Assembly: GCF_025751535.1 (NCBI RefSeq)
Contig: NZ_JAOWLC010000001.1
Location: forward strand, 62,001-126,000
Length of the DNA stretch: 64,000 bases
Direction of reading: 5' to 3'
DNA from: Lentibacter sp. XHP0401
GTDB lineage: Bacteria > Pseudomonadota > Alphaproteobacteria > Rhodobacterales > Rhodobacteraceae
The translations under genes and the position numbers were made by a program. Below are positions 16,120 through 25,046 of this stretch, in pieces (the first letter of the stretch is position 1; the number at the start of each line of letters is the position of its first letter). The notes under the pieces are model-generated. The model was not told the origin of the DNA, made no database searches, and was given only the letters and a program-made list of their open reading frames with translations.

Positions 16120-16499
16120 GACAGTGTCCTTTCTGGGGGACGGGATCGGGCTTGATGAGGCATTTTCCAGCAGTTTTGCCTTGGTGTCCGGGTAAGGTAA
16201 ACCGCCAATCGCGTGTGCTTGCGGGGGAATGTCTGTGTGAGGCTTAACCGGGTAGTGGACTTACGTAAGGGTAAACCTTGACAAGAGGGGGGGCTAAACG
16301 CCTAATACGTGTGCTGAAGGATTTGTTTAGCTTTATGCGGTAGTCCTTGGGCGAGTACACATCGTGGCAGAGTTTAAAGAGGTTTTTTTCCCCTTACAGT
16401 TTAGTCAGAATTGCTGGCATGTTGAATTATTGAAAGCGTTATTACCGCTTGGGAAACCACTTGGCATGAAGTGTAAAAGAGTGATTTGAGGAGTAAAAT
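16120..16499. other. Regulatory intergenic region before HTH gene
   Basis: No gene is seen. It holds two copies of GTAAGG(G)TAAACC (16192-16203 and 16265-16277), a perfect palindrome CTTACGTAAG (16260-16269), and a promoter candidate TTGACA (16278-16283) with CTAATA (16302-16307), spacer 18. The leader to the HTH start would be about 190 bases. Confidence 0.5.
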
Positions 16500-16871
16500 A
16501 TGGCCCATCCCGTAGATGTTCATGTTGGCAAACGCCTACGCCAGCGGCGCTGGCTTGCCGGCATGACTCAGCAACAGTTGGCCGAGAAGGTCGGCATTAA
16601 ATTCCAGCAGATACAGAAGTATGAAACCGGGGCAAACCGTGTCAGCGCCTCGCGGCTCTGGGATATTTCAGAAGTGTTTGATGTACCTGTTGCATATTTT
16701 TTCGAAGGGATTGAGGCGTCAGAAGCCTTAAACACCAAGGACGAGAATATCCCTGCGGATTTGCTTGGCGACAAAGAAGCGATGGATCTCATCCGGTCTT
16801 ATTATTCTATACCGGAAAACCAGCGCAAACGCCTGTTTGAGCTGGCGCGGGTTTTGAGCGACGCTGCTTAA
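16500..16871 (+). CDS. XRE-type helix-turn-helix regulator
   Basis: This 123-residue protein has an HTH_3 domain at about 12-66 (RLRQRRWLAGMTQQQLAEKV, then FQQIQKYETGANRVSASRLW) and an acidic C-terminal helical tail ending FELARVLSDAA. It belongs to a type widespread in alphaproteobacteria whose members regulate cell-surface or developmental genes; the exact target is unknown. GAGGAG lies just before the ATG. Its long upstream region, with a palindrome next to the promoter, suggests autoregulation. Confidence 0.85.
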   Translation: MAHPVDVHVGKRLRQRRWLAGMTQQQLAEKVGIKFQQIQKYETGANRVSASRLWDISEVFDVPVAYFFEGIEASEALNTKDENIPADLLGDKEAMDLIRSYYSIPENQRKRLFELARVLSDAA

Positions 16872-16939
16872 CAGGTGAGGCATGCCTTGCGTCCGGGGGC
16901 CGAGCTACGGCATAGAAGCCGTAGCAGGAGGCACTGAAG

Positions 16940-17734
16940 ATGCAGTATGACACAGACGAATTGGTAAGCACTGCGCATGGGTTGGCCGAGGCCGCCCGAA
17001 GCGTGGTGCTTCCTTATTTTCGTGCGACAGGGCTGATGGCCGAAAACAAGCTTGCCACGGGATTTGACCCTGTGACAGAGGCCGACAAAGCCGCCGAGCG
17101 CGCCATGCGGGCGCTGCTGGCGCAACTGCGGCCTGATGATGCGATTGTGGGCGAGGAATATGGTGCTGCCAGCGGCACATCGGGGTTGACCTGGGTGCTG
17201 GACCCGATTGACGGGACGCGCGGCTTTATGTCGGGCACGCCGACTTGGGGGGTGCTGATCTCGCTTTGCGATGCGGACGGGCCGATCTTCGGGATGATCG
17301 ACCAACCTTATATAGGCGAGCGTTTCTGGGGCGGGTTCGGAGCCGCCCAGATGAGCGGACCGCATGGGGCAAAGGTTTTGACCACACGCGCCGGCAGGCC
17401 GCTGTCGGAGGCGATATTGTTTACAACTTTTCCGGAAGTGGGCAGTCCCGCGGAGCGCAAGGGCTTTGAGAGCGTTGCGAAAGAGGTGCAGCTTACGCGC
17501 TACGGGATGGATTGCTATGCGTATGCTCTTTTGGCTGCCGGACAGATTGACCTTGTGATCGAAGCGGGGCTTTCCAACTATGATATTTGCGCGCCGATCG
17601 GAGTGATCGAGGCGGCAGGCGGAATTGTGACCGACTGGGAGGGTGGCAAGGCGCATGGCGGCGGGCGCGTTCTGGCGGCGGCAAACGAGCAGCAGCATAG
17701 AGAGGCGCTTGGCCTTTTATCGCGCATCACGTGA
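16940..17734 (+). CDS. hisN: Inositol monophosphatase-family phosphatase, HisN-like
   Basis: This 264-residue protein has the metal-binding motifs GEEYG (about 73) and LDPIDGTRGFMSG (about 87-99), and a C-terminal SNYDICAPIGVIEAAGG. The TRGFMSG variant is typical of the histidinol-phosphatase branch (HisN) rather than inositol phosphatases. It would remove phosphate from L-histidinol phosphate in histidine synthesis. No other his genes are nearby, so the assignment rests on motif type alone. Confidence 0.8.
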   Translation: MQYDTDELVSTAHGLAEAARSVVLPYFRATGLMAENKLATGFDPVTEADKAAERAMRALLAQLRPDDAIVGEEYGAASGTSGLTWVLDPIDGTRGFMSGTPTWGVLISLCDADGPIFGMIDQPYIGERFWGGFGAAQMSGPHGAKVLTTRAGRPLSEAILFTTFPEVGSPAERKGFESVAKEVQLTRYGMDCYAYALLAAGQIDLVIEAGLSNYDICAPIGVIEAAGGIVTDWEGGKAHGGGRVLAAANEQQHREALGLLSRIT

Positions 17735-17849
17735 CGGTAGGCTTTCAGGATCTGCCAGATTGGCCTATATTCTACGGGTGATGCGCTTCTAGGCCCTTTT
17801 CCAGCGACACGGTTTTGAACATGAGGGGGCACCATGACGAGGTGCTGAC

Positions 17850-19187
17850 ATGGCTGAAACACTGATCCGCGGCGCGGACCACATACTGACAATGAACGAC
17901 AGGCGTGAGGAGTTGCGCGGCGCGGACATCTTGATCCGTGATGGCCGGATTGCGGCTGTGGGCCACGGGCTTGCGGGGCAAGGCACTGTGCTTGAGGCCA
18001 GAGGCTGTGTGGTGACGCCAGGCCTCGTAAATACACATCACCACCTTTACCAGAGCCTTACCCGTGCGGTTCCGGGCGGGCAGGATGCGCTGTTGTTTGG
18101 TTGGCTTAAAACGCTTTATCCTATCTGGAGCAGGTTCGGCCCCGAAGAGATGTTTGTGAGCGCGCAAGTGGGGCTTATCGAGCTGGCGCTGACGGGCTGC
18201 ACCATGAGCTCGGACCATCTTTACCTTTATCCCAACGGCGCGCGGCTGGATGATACGATTGCAGCGGCGGCGGAAATTGGCTTGCGTTTTCATCCTACGC
18301 GCGGGGCGATGAGTATCGGCGAAAGTGATGGGGGCCTGCCGCCTGACAGTCTTGTGGAGAGCGAACGGGCCATTCTGGAAGACAGTATTCGCGTGATTGA
18401 TGCGCATCATGATGCGCGCGAGGGTGCGATGGTGCGGGTGGGCGTTGCGCCGTGCTCGCCTTTTTCGGTGAGCCGCGATCTGATGCGTGAGGCGGCTATT
18501 CTCGCGCGCGACAAGGGCGTTATGCTGCACACCCATCTGGCGGAAAATGATGAAGATGTGGCTTATAGCCTTGAAAAATTCGGGTGCCGCCCGGGGCAGT
18601 ATGCAGAAGATCTGGGCTGGACGGGGCCAGATGTCTGGCATGCGCATTGCGTTAAGTTGGATGGGCAAGAGATTGATTTATTTGCACGTTCCGGCACGGG
18701 AGTTGCGCATTGCCCGTGCTCCAACTGCCGTCTTGGCTCGGGGATCGCACCCGTGCGCGGGATGCGCGACGTGGGTGTAAAAGTTGGCCTTGGTGTGGAT
18801 GGCTCGGCGAGCAATGACACAGGGCAGCTTATGGCGGAGGCGCGCCAGAGCATGTTGTTGCAGCGGGTGGCAAACGGGGCTGATGCGATGAGTGCGCGTG
18901 AGGCGCTGGAGATTGCCACGCGCGGGGGCGCAGAGGTGCTGGGGCGGCCTGACTGTGGACAGATTGCAGCGGGCAAATGTGCTGACATCGCGATTTGGGA
19001 CACACGCGGGATCGAAAGCGCGGGCAGTTGGGACCCTGCGGCGCTTTTGCTTGCGGGGCCAAGCCGCGTTAAGGATTTGTTTGTGAACGGACGTCATATT
19101 GTGCAGGATGGTCATATGCCGCACCTTGACCTTGCGGCCATAGTTGCACGCCAGAATAAACTGGCGGCCAAGCTCATGGAGGCCTGA
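17850..19187 (+). CDS. 8-oxoguanine deaminase-like amidohydrolase
   Basis: This 445-residue protein of the amidohydrolase family has metal ligands in NTHHHLYQS, MLHTHLAEN, HAHCVKL and GVDGSASND. The order and the CPCSNCRLGSGIAPVRGM segment match 8-oxoguanine deaminase, which turns 8-oxoguanine to urate; other Trz/Atz-type aminohydrolases are alternatives. It acts in the cytosol. GAGG lies before the ATG. The CAP-domain gene follows 2 bases after the stop. Confidence 0.82.
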   Translation: MAETLIRGADHILTMNDRREELRGADILIRDGRIAAVGHGLAGQGTVLEARGCVVTPGLVNTHHHLYQSLTRAVPGGQDALLFGWLKTLYPIWSRFGPEEMFVSAQVGLIELALTGCTMSSDHLYLYPNGARLDDTIAAAAEIGLRFHPTRGAMSIGESDGGLPPDSLVESERAILEDSIRVIDAHHDAREGAMVRVGVAPCSPFSVSRDLMREAAILARDKGVMLHTHLAENDEDVAYSLEKFGCRPGQYAEDLGWTGPDVWHAHCVKLDGQEIDLFARSGTGVAHCPCSNCRLGSGIAPVRGMRDVGVKVGLGVDGSASNDTGQLMAEARQSMLLQRVANGADAMSAREALEIATRGGAEVLGRPDCGQIAAGKCADIAIWDTRGIESAGSWDPAALLLAGPSRVKDLFVNGRHIVQDGHMPHLDLAAIVARQNKLAAKLMEA

Positions 19188-19189
19188 AC

Positions 19190-19636
19190 ATGCAGGTGAT
19201 GAAACAGATGATAGGCGCGATTGCGCTATGCTTTGCAGCGACGATGACGCCTGCCCAGCCTGCCAGAGACGTGGTGCAGATGGTGAATGCCTTGCGCGCG
19301 CAAAACGGGCTTCATGCGCTTCAGATCAGCGGCCAGCTCGAGCAAGCTGCCGAGGGGCATGCTGCCGACATGGCGCGGCGTGGCGTTCTGAGCCACAAGG
19401 GCTCTAATGGCTCGGACCCCTCACGGCGCGCCAAGCGTGCCGGTTACAAGTTTTGCACTGTGGCTGAAAATGTAGCAGCGGGGCAGGAAAGCGCGGCCGA
19501 AGTGATGCAGGCCTGGGCCAATTCTGCGGGGCATAGGCGCAATATGCTTAAGCCCAAAGCGCGTGATATAGCTGTTGTGCGCGGCCCGAATAACACATGG
19601 GTGATGATGCTTGCCGCCAAGCGGGGCCAGTGCTGA
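19190..19636 (+). CDS. Secreted CAP-domain (SCP/PR1) protein
   Basis: This 148-residue protein has a signal peptide (MQVMKQMIGAIALCFAATMT, cut near AQPA) and a CAP domain: VVQMVNALRAQNGLHALQ, GHAADMARRGVLSHKG, and AENVAAGQESAAEVMQAWANS with HRRNML. Bacterial CAP proteins are exported; roles are mostly unknown. It starts 2 bases after the amidohydrolase stop. Confidence 0.88.
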   Translation: MQVMKQMIGAIALCFAATMTPAQPARDVVQMVNALRAQNGLHALQISGQLEQAAEGHAADMARRGVLSHKGSNGSDPSRRAKRAGYKFCTVAENVAAGQESAAEVMQAWANSAGHRRNMLKPKARDIAVVRGPNNTWVMMLAAKRGQC

Positions 19637-19704
19637 AAAGCAAATCGCCGATTGCCCCTGCTTCGGCTTGCGCATAGGTTACGCGCAAGCGAACGGGGGC
19701 CGAT

Positions 19705-21087
19705 TTGGACGAGCAAGACATCGAATTACCTGAGCCTGAAGAAGAGGCCTATCAGCTAAGCCGCCGCGATGTGGATGCGGTTCTGGAAGCTGTGGAAGAG
19801 GGCGACCGCGACAGGGTGATCGCGCTGATGGAGCCGATGCATGCGGCCGACATCGCCGACATGCTGGAGCAGATCAGTTCGGCGGACCGGAATGCGCTGA
19901 TTGAGCTTTATGGTGTCGAGTTTGACGGGGATATCCTCTCGGAGCTTGACGAAAGCATCCGTGAAGATGTGATTGCGGCGCTGAGCCCTGAAGTTCTGGC
20001 TGATGCGGTGCGCGACCTTGAGTCGGACGATGTTGTCGATCTTCTGGAAGACCTTGAAGCGCAGCAGCAGGAAGCCATTTTTGATGCGCTGGATGAATCG
20101 GATGCGGTGATCGCGCGTCAGGCGTTGAGCTATCCCGAGGAATCTGCGGGCCGCCTGATGCAGCGCGAGGTTGTTGCTGTGCCCGAGCATTGGACTGTGG
20201 GCGATGCGATTGACTTCATGCGCTCGTCTGAAGATTTGCCCTATCAGTTTTACCATGTCGTGCTGGTCGATCCGCGGATGCATCCTGTTGGGAATGTTAC
20301 GCTGGGTCGCATTATGGGGGCGCCGCGCAAGCAGATTTTGATGGAGCTCACCGAAGAGGTTTTCCAGATTATCCCTGTCGATCAGGATGAAGGCGACGTT
20401 GCTTATGCCTTCAACCAGTATCACCTGATTTCGGCGCCTGTTGTGGATGATGAGGGCCGTCTTGTGGGGGTGATCACCATTGATGACGCTATGGCGGTGC
20501 TTGATGAGGAGCACGAAGAAGACATCATGCGCCTTGCGGGTGTGGGTGAGGGCAGCCTGACCGACCGCGTGATCAGCACTACAAAGCGGCGCTTTCCGTG
20601 GTTGGCTGTGAACCTTGTGACAGCGGTGCTGGCAAGCCTTGTGATTGCGCAGTTTGATGTGGTGATCCGCGATTTTGTTGCGCTGGCGGTGCTGATGCCG
20701 ATTGTGGCCTCGATGGGCGGCAATGCAGGCACACAAAGCCTGACCGTGGCCGTGCGCGCGATTGCGACCAAGGATTTGACCAGCTCCAACGTCTGGCGGG
20801 TGATCCGACGTGAGGTGCTTGTGGGCGCGGTGAACGGCACAATTTTTGCTGTGGTGATGGGTATTGTTTGCATACTCTGGTTCTCCTCGACGACTTTGGG
20901 AATGGTGATTGCTGCGGCGATGGTGATTAACCTTGTTGTGGCGGGCTTTGCCGGCACAGTGATCCCTGTCGTTTTGGAGAAGGTGGGGGTTGACCCTGCG
21001 CTGGCCTCGGGTGCCTTTGTGACGACAGTTACAGATGTTGTCGGTTTTTTTGCCTTCCTCGGATTGGCGGCGTGGGTGTTGATATGA
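19705..21087 (+). CDS. mgtE: Magnesium transporter MgtE
   Basis: This 460-residue protein has an N-terminal MgtE_N domain (about 20-140), two CBS domains (about 145-270) and a C-terminal five-helix membrane domain. The domain contains VLMPIVASMGGNAGTQSLTV, the Mg2+ pore motif of the family. It is a magnesium-gated Mg2+ channel. The start must be the TTG at 19705, since an in-frame TAG lies 30 bases upstream with no ATG or GTG between. The stop overlaps the ATG of the cyclo-ligase gene (ATGA). Confidence 0.93.
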   Translation: MDEQDIELPEPEEEAYQLSRRDVDAVLEAVEEGDRDRVIALMEPMHAADIADMLEQISSADRNALIELYGVEFDGDILSELDESIREDVIAALSPEVLADAVRDLESDDVVDLLEDLEAQQQEAIFDALDESDAVIARQALSYPEESAGRLMQREVVAVPEHWTVGDAIDFMRSSEDLPYQFYHVVLVDPRMHPVGNVTLGRIMGAPRKQILMELTEEVFQIIPVDQDEGDVAYAFNQYHLISAPVVDDEGRLVGVITIDDAMAVLDEEHEEDIMRLAGVGEGSLTDRVISTTKRRFPWLAVNLVTAVLASLVIAQFDVVIRDFVALAVLMPIVASMGGNAGTQSLTVAVRAIATKDLTSSNVWRVIRREVLVGAVNGTIFAVVMGIVCILWFSSTTLGMVIAAAMVINLVVAGFAGTVIPVVLEKVGVDPALASGAFVTTVTDVVGFFAFLGLAAWVLI

Positions 21088-21641
21088 ACGATCTTGCGGA
21101 CTTGAAAGCACAGGCCCGCAAACAGGCTTTCGCCCGCCGCAAAGAGGCGTTTGAAGCGGCGGGCAAGGCGCAGGCCGGTTATCTTTCGGAAGTTCTGGCG
21201 GGCCACAGGGGTGTGCCATTGTCGGGCTTTTTGCCGATCAGAACCGAGATTGATCCGTTGCCCGCGATGGAAGAAGCTGCGGCGCACGGGCCTGTGGCAG
21301 TGCCTTATATTGTGGGCAAGGGGGAGGCTCTCAAGTTTGCCCTCTGGGAGCCTGATTGCGCGTTGGTTGAAGGCGCGTTCGGCGCCATGGTGCCTGCGGA
21401 GCTTGATTTTATCGAGCCGGAAATTCTGATAGTGCCGCTGGTTGCATTTGATCTCAAAGGCGGGCGGCTCGGGTATGGCGGTGGATTTTATGACCGAACG
21501 CTGGAAAGCCTGCGCGCCAAGCGGGCGACTTTGGCTGTCGGCTTTGCATTTGCGGCGCAAGAGGCGGCCAGTCTTCCGCTGGAAGCAACGGATCAGACGT
21601 TGGATATGATCGTGACTGAGAGCGGGATTATTACGGTGTGA
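21084..21641 (+). CDS. 5-formyltetrahydrofolate cyclo-ligase
   Basis: This 185-residue protein has the family motifs LSGFLPIRTEIDPLPAMEEA, VPLVAFDLKGGRLGYGGGFYD and a final LDMIVTESG. It turns 5-formyl-THF to 5,10-methenyl-THF using ATP. The ATG at 21084 overlaps the mgtE stop (ATGA), which points to translational coupling. A palindromic element begins straight after its stop codon. Confidence 0.92.
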   Translation: MNDLADLKAQARKQAFARRKEAFEAAGKAQAGYLSEVLAGHRGVPLSGFLPIRTEIDPLPAMEEAAAHGPVAVPYIVGKGEALKFALWEPDCALVEGAFGAMVPAELDFIEPEILIVPLVAFDLKGGRLGYGGGFYDRTLESLRAKRATLAVGFAFAAQEAASLPLEATDQTLDMIVTESGIITV

Positions 21642-21728
21642 AGCCCTTTTGCAGAGCGTTCCCACCCGCCCGCCCCACGCTCTGCAAAAGGGCTGCCTCC
21701 GGCGGGGATATTTTTAGTAAGAAAAAGG
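21642..21728 (+). repeat. Dispersed hairpin-plus-tail intergenic element, copy C
   Basis: A perfect 18-base stem (21642-21659 with 21677-21694) encloses a 17-base loop and is followed by the tail CCTCCGGCGGGGATATTTTT and an A/G run to 21728. The run supplies the likely ribosome-binding site (AAAAAGG) of the osmC gene, eight bases before its ATG. Confidence 0.75.
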
Positions 21729-21735
21729 ATCGGCC

Positions 21736-22224
21736 ATGAGTCACGCACATGATTTTGATGCCAAGGTTGTCTGGACCGGCAATCTTGGGACGGGCAACGA
21801 GAGCGACAAGGGGTATGCGCGCACGTGGGAGGTGCGCACAGAAGGCAAGCCAGTGATTGCCTGCTCCAACGATCCGCTCTTGGGCGGTGATCCGCGTCTG
21901 CACAACCCTGAAGATATGTTGATTGCCGCGATTTCGGCCTGTCATATGCTTTGGTATTTACATCTTGCGTATGAGGCTGGCGTGGTGGTGCTTGGGTATG
22001 AAGATGATCCTGTGGGACATGGCGAGAGTGAGCCGAGCGGTGCGGGGCGATTTGTGAGTGCAGAGCTTCGCCCTCGCATCACTTTGGCGGCGGGAACCGA
22101 CCTTGCGCGTGCCGATGCGGTACATTCAGAAATTGCCAAAGTGTGTTTCATTGCGCGCTCCGTGGCCTTTCCTGTGCGTTACAAGGCGCGATACAAGATT
22201 GCATCAGTTGCGCCTGGGGCCTAA
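21736..22224 (+). CDS. OsmC/Ohr family protein
   Basis: This 162-residue protein has the OsmC fold markers ISACHMLWYLHLAYEAGV (first Cys) and SEIAKVCFIARSVAFPVR (second Cys). The two Cys residues form the peroxidase site in this family, which reduces organic hydroperoxides. It starts right after the palindromic element. The YmdB gene follows after 9 bases. Confidence 0.87.
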   Translation: MSHAHDFDAKVVWTGNLGTGNESDKGYARTWEVRTEGKPVIACSNDPLLGGDPRLHNPEDMLIAAISACHMLWYLHLAYEAGVVVLGYEDDPVGHGESEPSGAGRFVSAELRPRITLAAGTDLARADAVHSEIAKVCFIARSVAFPVRYKARYKIASVAPGA

Positions 22225-22233
22225 GAGTTTGGC

Positions 22234-23046
22234 ATGAGACTTCTATTTTTAGGTGATGTGATGGGCCGCGCGGGCCGCCGTGCTGTGTCTGAGCGGCTCA
22301 AGGGCCTTCGGGAGGCTTGGGGCCTCGATTTTGTTGTGGTTAACGGAGAGAACGCCAGCAATGGCATGGGGCTATCGGGCGAACATGCCAAGGCGCTTCT
22401 TGAAGCAGGTGCGGATTGCCTCACTCTGGGCGACCATGCGTTTGACCAGAAGGACATGCTGCAATTCATCGGCAGCGAGCCGCGGATTTTGCGGCCCGTA
22501 AACTTTGCCAAGGGCGCACCCGGAACTGGCGCGCGGGTGTTTCAGGACGGGCGCGGGCGCAAGGTGCTTGTTGCGCAGGTGTTGGGGCAGGTTTTTATGA
22601 AGCGGGCGTTTGAAGACCCGTTTGGCCAGATTGATTTGGTTTTGAAAAAGCATATTCTGGGCGGTGCGGTGCAGGCGGCGATTGTCGATGTGCATTGTGA
22701 GGCGACTTCGGAGAAAATGGCTATGGGCCATTTCTGTGACGGGCGCGCGAGCCTTGTTGTGGGCACGCATACTCATGTGCCGACGGGGGACGCGCAGATT
22801 TTGCCGCAGGGCACAGCCTATCTGACGGATGCGGGAATGTGCGGCGATTATCTCAGCGTGATTGGTATGGAAAAAGCCGAGCCGATGCGCCGCTTTGTGA
22901 CGGGCATGGCCAAGAGCCGTTTTACACCGGCAAACGAGGAGGCCACGCTTTCGGGTATTTTTGTCGAGACCGATGACCGCACGGGCAAGGCACTGAAAAT
23001 AGCCCCTGTGCGCGTGGGCGGGCGGCTTCAGGAGGCCACGCCTTAA
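22234..23046 (+). CDS. YmdB-family metallophosphoesterase
   Basis: This 270-residue protein has the metal motifs GDVMGRAGR, VNGENASNG, LGDHAFDQ, DVHCEATSEK and VVGTHTHVPTGD. This is the TIGR00282/YmdB type, a cyclic-nucleotide phosphodiesterase (2',3'-cyclic or cAMP) known in Bacillus and Deinococcus. The role here is inferred. It is in the same direction as, and close to, osmC and the cyclo-ligase. Confidence 0.9.
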   Translation: MRLLFLGDVMGRAGRRAVSERLKGLREAWGLDFVVVNGENASNGMGLSGEHAKALLEAGADCLTLGDHAFDQKDMLQFIGSEPRILRPVNFAKGAPGTGARVFQDGRGRKVLVAQVLGQVFMKRAFEDPFGQIDLVLKKHILGGAVQAAIVDVHCEATSEKMAMGHFCDGRASLVVGTHTHVPTGDAQILPQGTAYLTDAGMCGDYLSVIGMEKAEPMRRFVTGMAKSRFTPANEEATLSGIFVETDDRTGKALKIAPVRVGGRLQEATP

Positions 23047-23154
23047 AGCAGGCTTTTGATGCGGATTTTAATGGTGTTCTGCGACAAGGAAAAACTTGCG
23101 GCTTACCGCCTTGAACGTGACAATGTGTAAAGATTTAAAAAGAGGCAGGGCCTG

Positions 23155-24933
23155 ATGGGATTATTCGAACTGAGCCAGACAGCACAGGCGTTTTTGGCGC
23201 TTTTGGTTGTTGTGGGCATGTTTGTGTTTTTTGTGCGCGAAACCTACCCTGCAGAAGTTGTGGCGATTGCGGGGACAGCGCTGATGCTGGTGCTGGGGTT
23301 ACTGCCCTATGAAAACGCGCTTGATGTGTTGTCAAACCCTGCGCCATGGACGATTGCAGCAATGTTTATCGTGATGGGCGCGTTGGTGCGCACGGGGGCT
23401 TTGGAGGCTTTTACCAGTGTGGCCGACAAGACAGCGGCGACGAACCCTGTGCTCGCCATCGGACTTTTGATGGGGTTTGTGGTGATTGCCTCGGCGTTTG
23501 TATCCAACACGCCGGTTGTGGTTGTGATGATCCCCGTGTTTGTGCAGCTTGCAAAAACAATGGGGATGTCAGCTTCAAAGCTGCTTATTCCCCTGTCTTA
23601 TGCAGCTATTCTGGGCGGCACGCTGACGCTGATCGGCACATCGACCAACCTTTTGGTCGATGGTGTGGCGCGGGCCAATGGGCAGGCTGCGTTTACCATT
23701 TTTGAAGTGACGCCGCTTGGGATTGCACTGGTGATCTGGGGGATGATTTACCTGCGTTTTATTGCACCAATGCTGTTGCCTGAGCGTGACAGCATGGCCA
23801 GCTTGCTCAGCAACCGCTCCAAGATGAAGTTTTTCACCGAGGCGGTTATTCCGCCCGAGAGCAACCTGATTGGCCGTGAGGTCTCGGGTGTTCAGCTCTT
23901 CAAGCGGGATGGTGTGCGTCTGATTGACGTAATCCGCGGGGATGCCTCGCTGCGGCGCAATCTGGCTGGGGTCACATTACAGGTAGGCGACCGTGTGGTT
24001 TTGCGAACCGAGATGACAGAGCTTTTGAGCTTGCAGAGCAACAAGGAGCTAAAGCGGGTGGATCAGGTTTCAGCCGTTGAGACGACAACTGTTGAGGTGC
24101 TGATTACGCCCGGGGCAAAGATGGTCGGGCGCAAGCTGGGCGCGATGCGTCTGCGCCGCCGATACGGGGTTTATGCGCTGGCGGTGCACCGTCGTAACCA
24201 GAACATTGGCCGCCAGCTTGACGAGCTGATTGTGCGGGTGGGGGACACGCTGCTGCTGGAAGGTGCACCGGACGATATCCACCGTCTCGCCGATGATATG
24301 GAGCTCGTAGAAGTGAACCAGCCGCAGGCGCGTGCTTTCCGCCGTGGCCATGCGCCGCTGGCGATCGGGGTGATGGTCGGCTTGGTGCTGCTGGCGGGCC
24401 TGGGTGTTGCGCCGATTTTGCTTCTGGCGGTTCTGGCTGTAGCGATTGTGCTGTTGTCGCGCTGTATTGATGCGGAAGAGGCATTTTCCTTTGTGGACGG
24501 GCGCCTGCTTGCACTGATCTTTGCTATGTTGGCGATCGGCGCGGCGTTGCAGGCGACGGGTGCTGTGGAACTGATTGTGCGATCCATTGCGCCCGTGCTG
24601 TCGGTTTTGCCGCCATTTCTGATTATCTGGGCGATATACCTGCTGACATCGGTGCTCACAGAGCTTGTGAGCAATAACGCTGTGGCTGTGGTTATTACGC
24701 CTGTTGCGATCGGGGTCGCCGATGCGCTCGGGATTGATGCGCGGCCTTTGATCGTGGCGGTGATGGTTGCGGCGAGTGCTTCGTTTGCAACGCCGATCGG
24801 GTATCAGACAAACATGCTGGTGTATGGCCCCGGCGGATATAAATTTACCGACTTTATGCGCGTGGGCATACCGCTGAATTTGACGGTGGGTCTGTTGGCA
24901 TCGGCGCTGATACCGCTGCTCTGGCCGCTTTAA
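23155..24933 (+). CDS. SLC13-family permease with two TrkA-C (RCK-C) domains
   Basis: This 592-residue protein has membrane segments at both ends and a cytosolic insert at about 215-390 with two RCK-C units (IGREVSGVQLFKRDGVRLID and VGRKLGAMRLRRRYGVYALA). The transport motifs SNTPVVVVMIP and LTLIGTSTNLLVDG fit the ArsB/NhaD/SLC13 superfamily, transporting sulfate, dicarboxylates or similar anions with Na+. The substrate is not known. It converges with another SLC13 gene of nearly the same length, with a strong hairpin cluster between. Confidence 0.9.
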   Translation: MGLFELSQTAQAFLALLVVVGMFVFFVRETYPAEVVAIAGTALMLVLGLLPYENALDVLSNPAPWTIAAMFIVMGALVRTGALEAFTSVADKTAATNPVLAIGLLMGFVVIASAFVSNTPVVVVMIPVFVQLAKTMGMSASKLLIPLSYAAILGGTLTLIGTSTNLLVDGVARANGQAAFTIFEVTPLGIALVIWGMIYLRFIAPMLLPERDSMASLLSNRSKMKFFTEAVIPPESNLIGREVSGVQLFKRDGVRLIDVIRGDASLRRNLAGVTLQVGDRVVLRTEMTELLSLQSNKELKRVDQVSAVETTTVEVLITPGAKMVGRKLGAMRLRRRYGVYALAVHRRNQNIGRQLDELIVRVGDTLLLEGAPDDIHRLADDMELVEVNQPQARAFRRGHAPLAIGVMVGLVLLAGLGVAPILLLAVLAVAIVLLSRCIDAEEAFSFVDGRLLALIFAMLAIGAALQATGAVELIVRSIAPVLSVLPPFLIIWAIYLLTSVLTELVSNNAVAVVITPVAIGVADALGIDARPLIVAVMVAASASFATPIGYQTNMLVYGPGGYKFTDFMRVGIPLNLTVGLLASALIPLLWPL

Positions 24934-24936
24934 CCC

Positions 24937-25019
24937 CTTTCTTTTTGCTCTAAATATCCCGGGGGTGCGGGGGCTGGCCCCCGCCTGACCCGCTGGGGGC
25001 AAAGCCCCCAGCGGGTCAG
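24937..25019 (-). repeat. Dispersed hairpin-plus-tail element, copy D (inverted), between two SLC13 genes
   Basis: The tail (read on the minus strand: CACCCCCGGGATATTTAGAG and an A/G run) lies at 24937-24966. It is followed by GCGGGGGC-TG-GCCCCCGC (24967-24984) and a perfect 16-base stem with an AAA loop (24985-25019). It sits between two converging genes and probably ends both transcripts. Confidence 0.8.
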
Positions 25020-25046
25020 ATTGCGCGCAGCGCGATTTGAAGCAGG

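Noticed and set aside
19756-21665. Two long minus-strand frames opposite mgtE and the cyclo-ligase
   Set aside because: Both real genes on the plus strand are well supported; the antisense products are His/Arg-rich and unlike any family.
24934-25046. GC-rich hairpins as a CRISPR or attachment site
   Set aside because: There are no repeats with spacers and no integrase; the stems fit the dispersed intergenic element.
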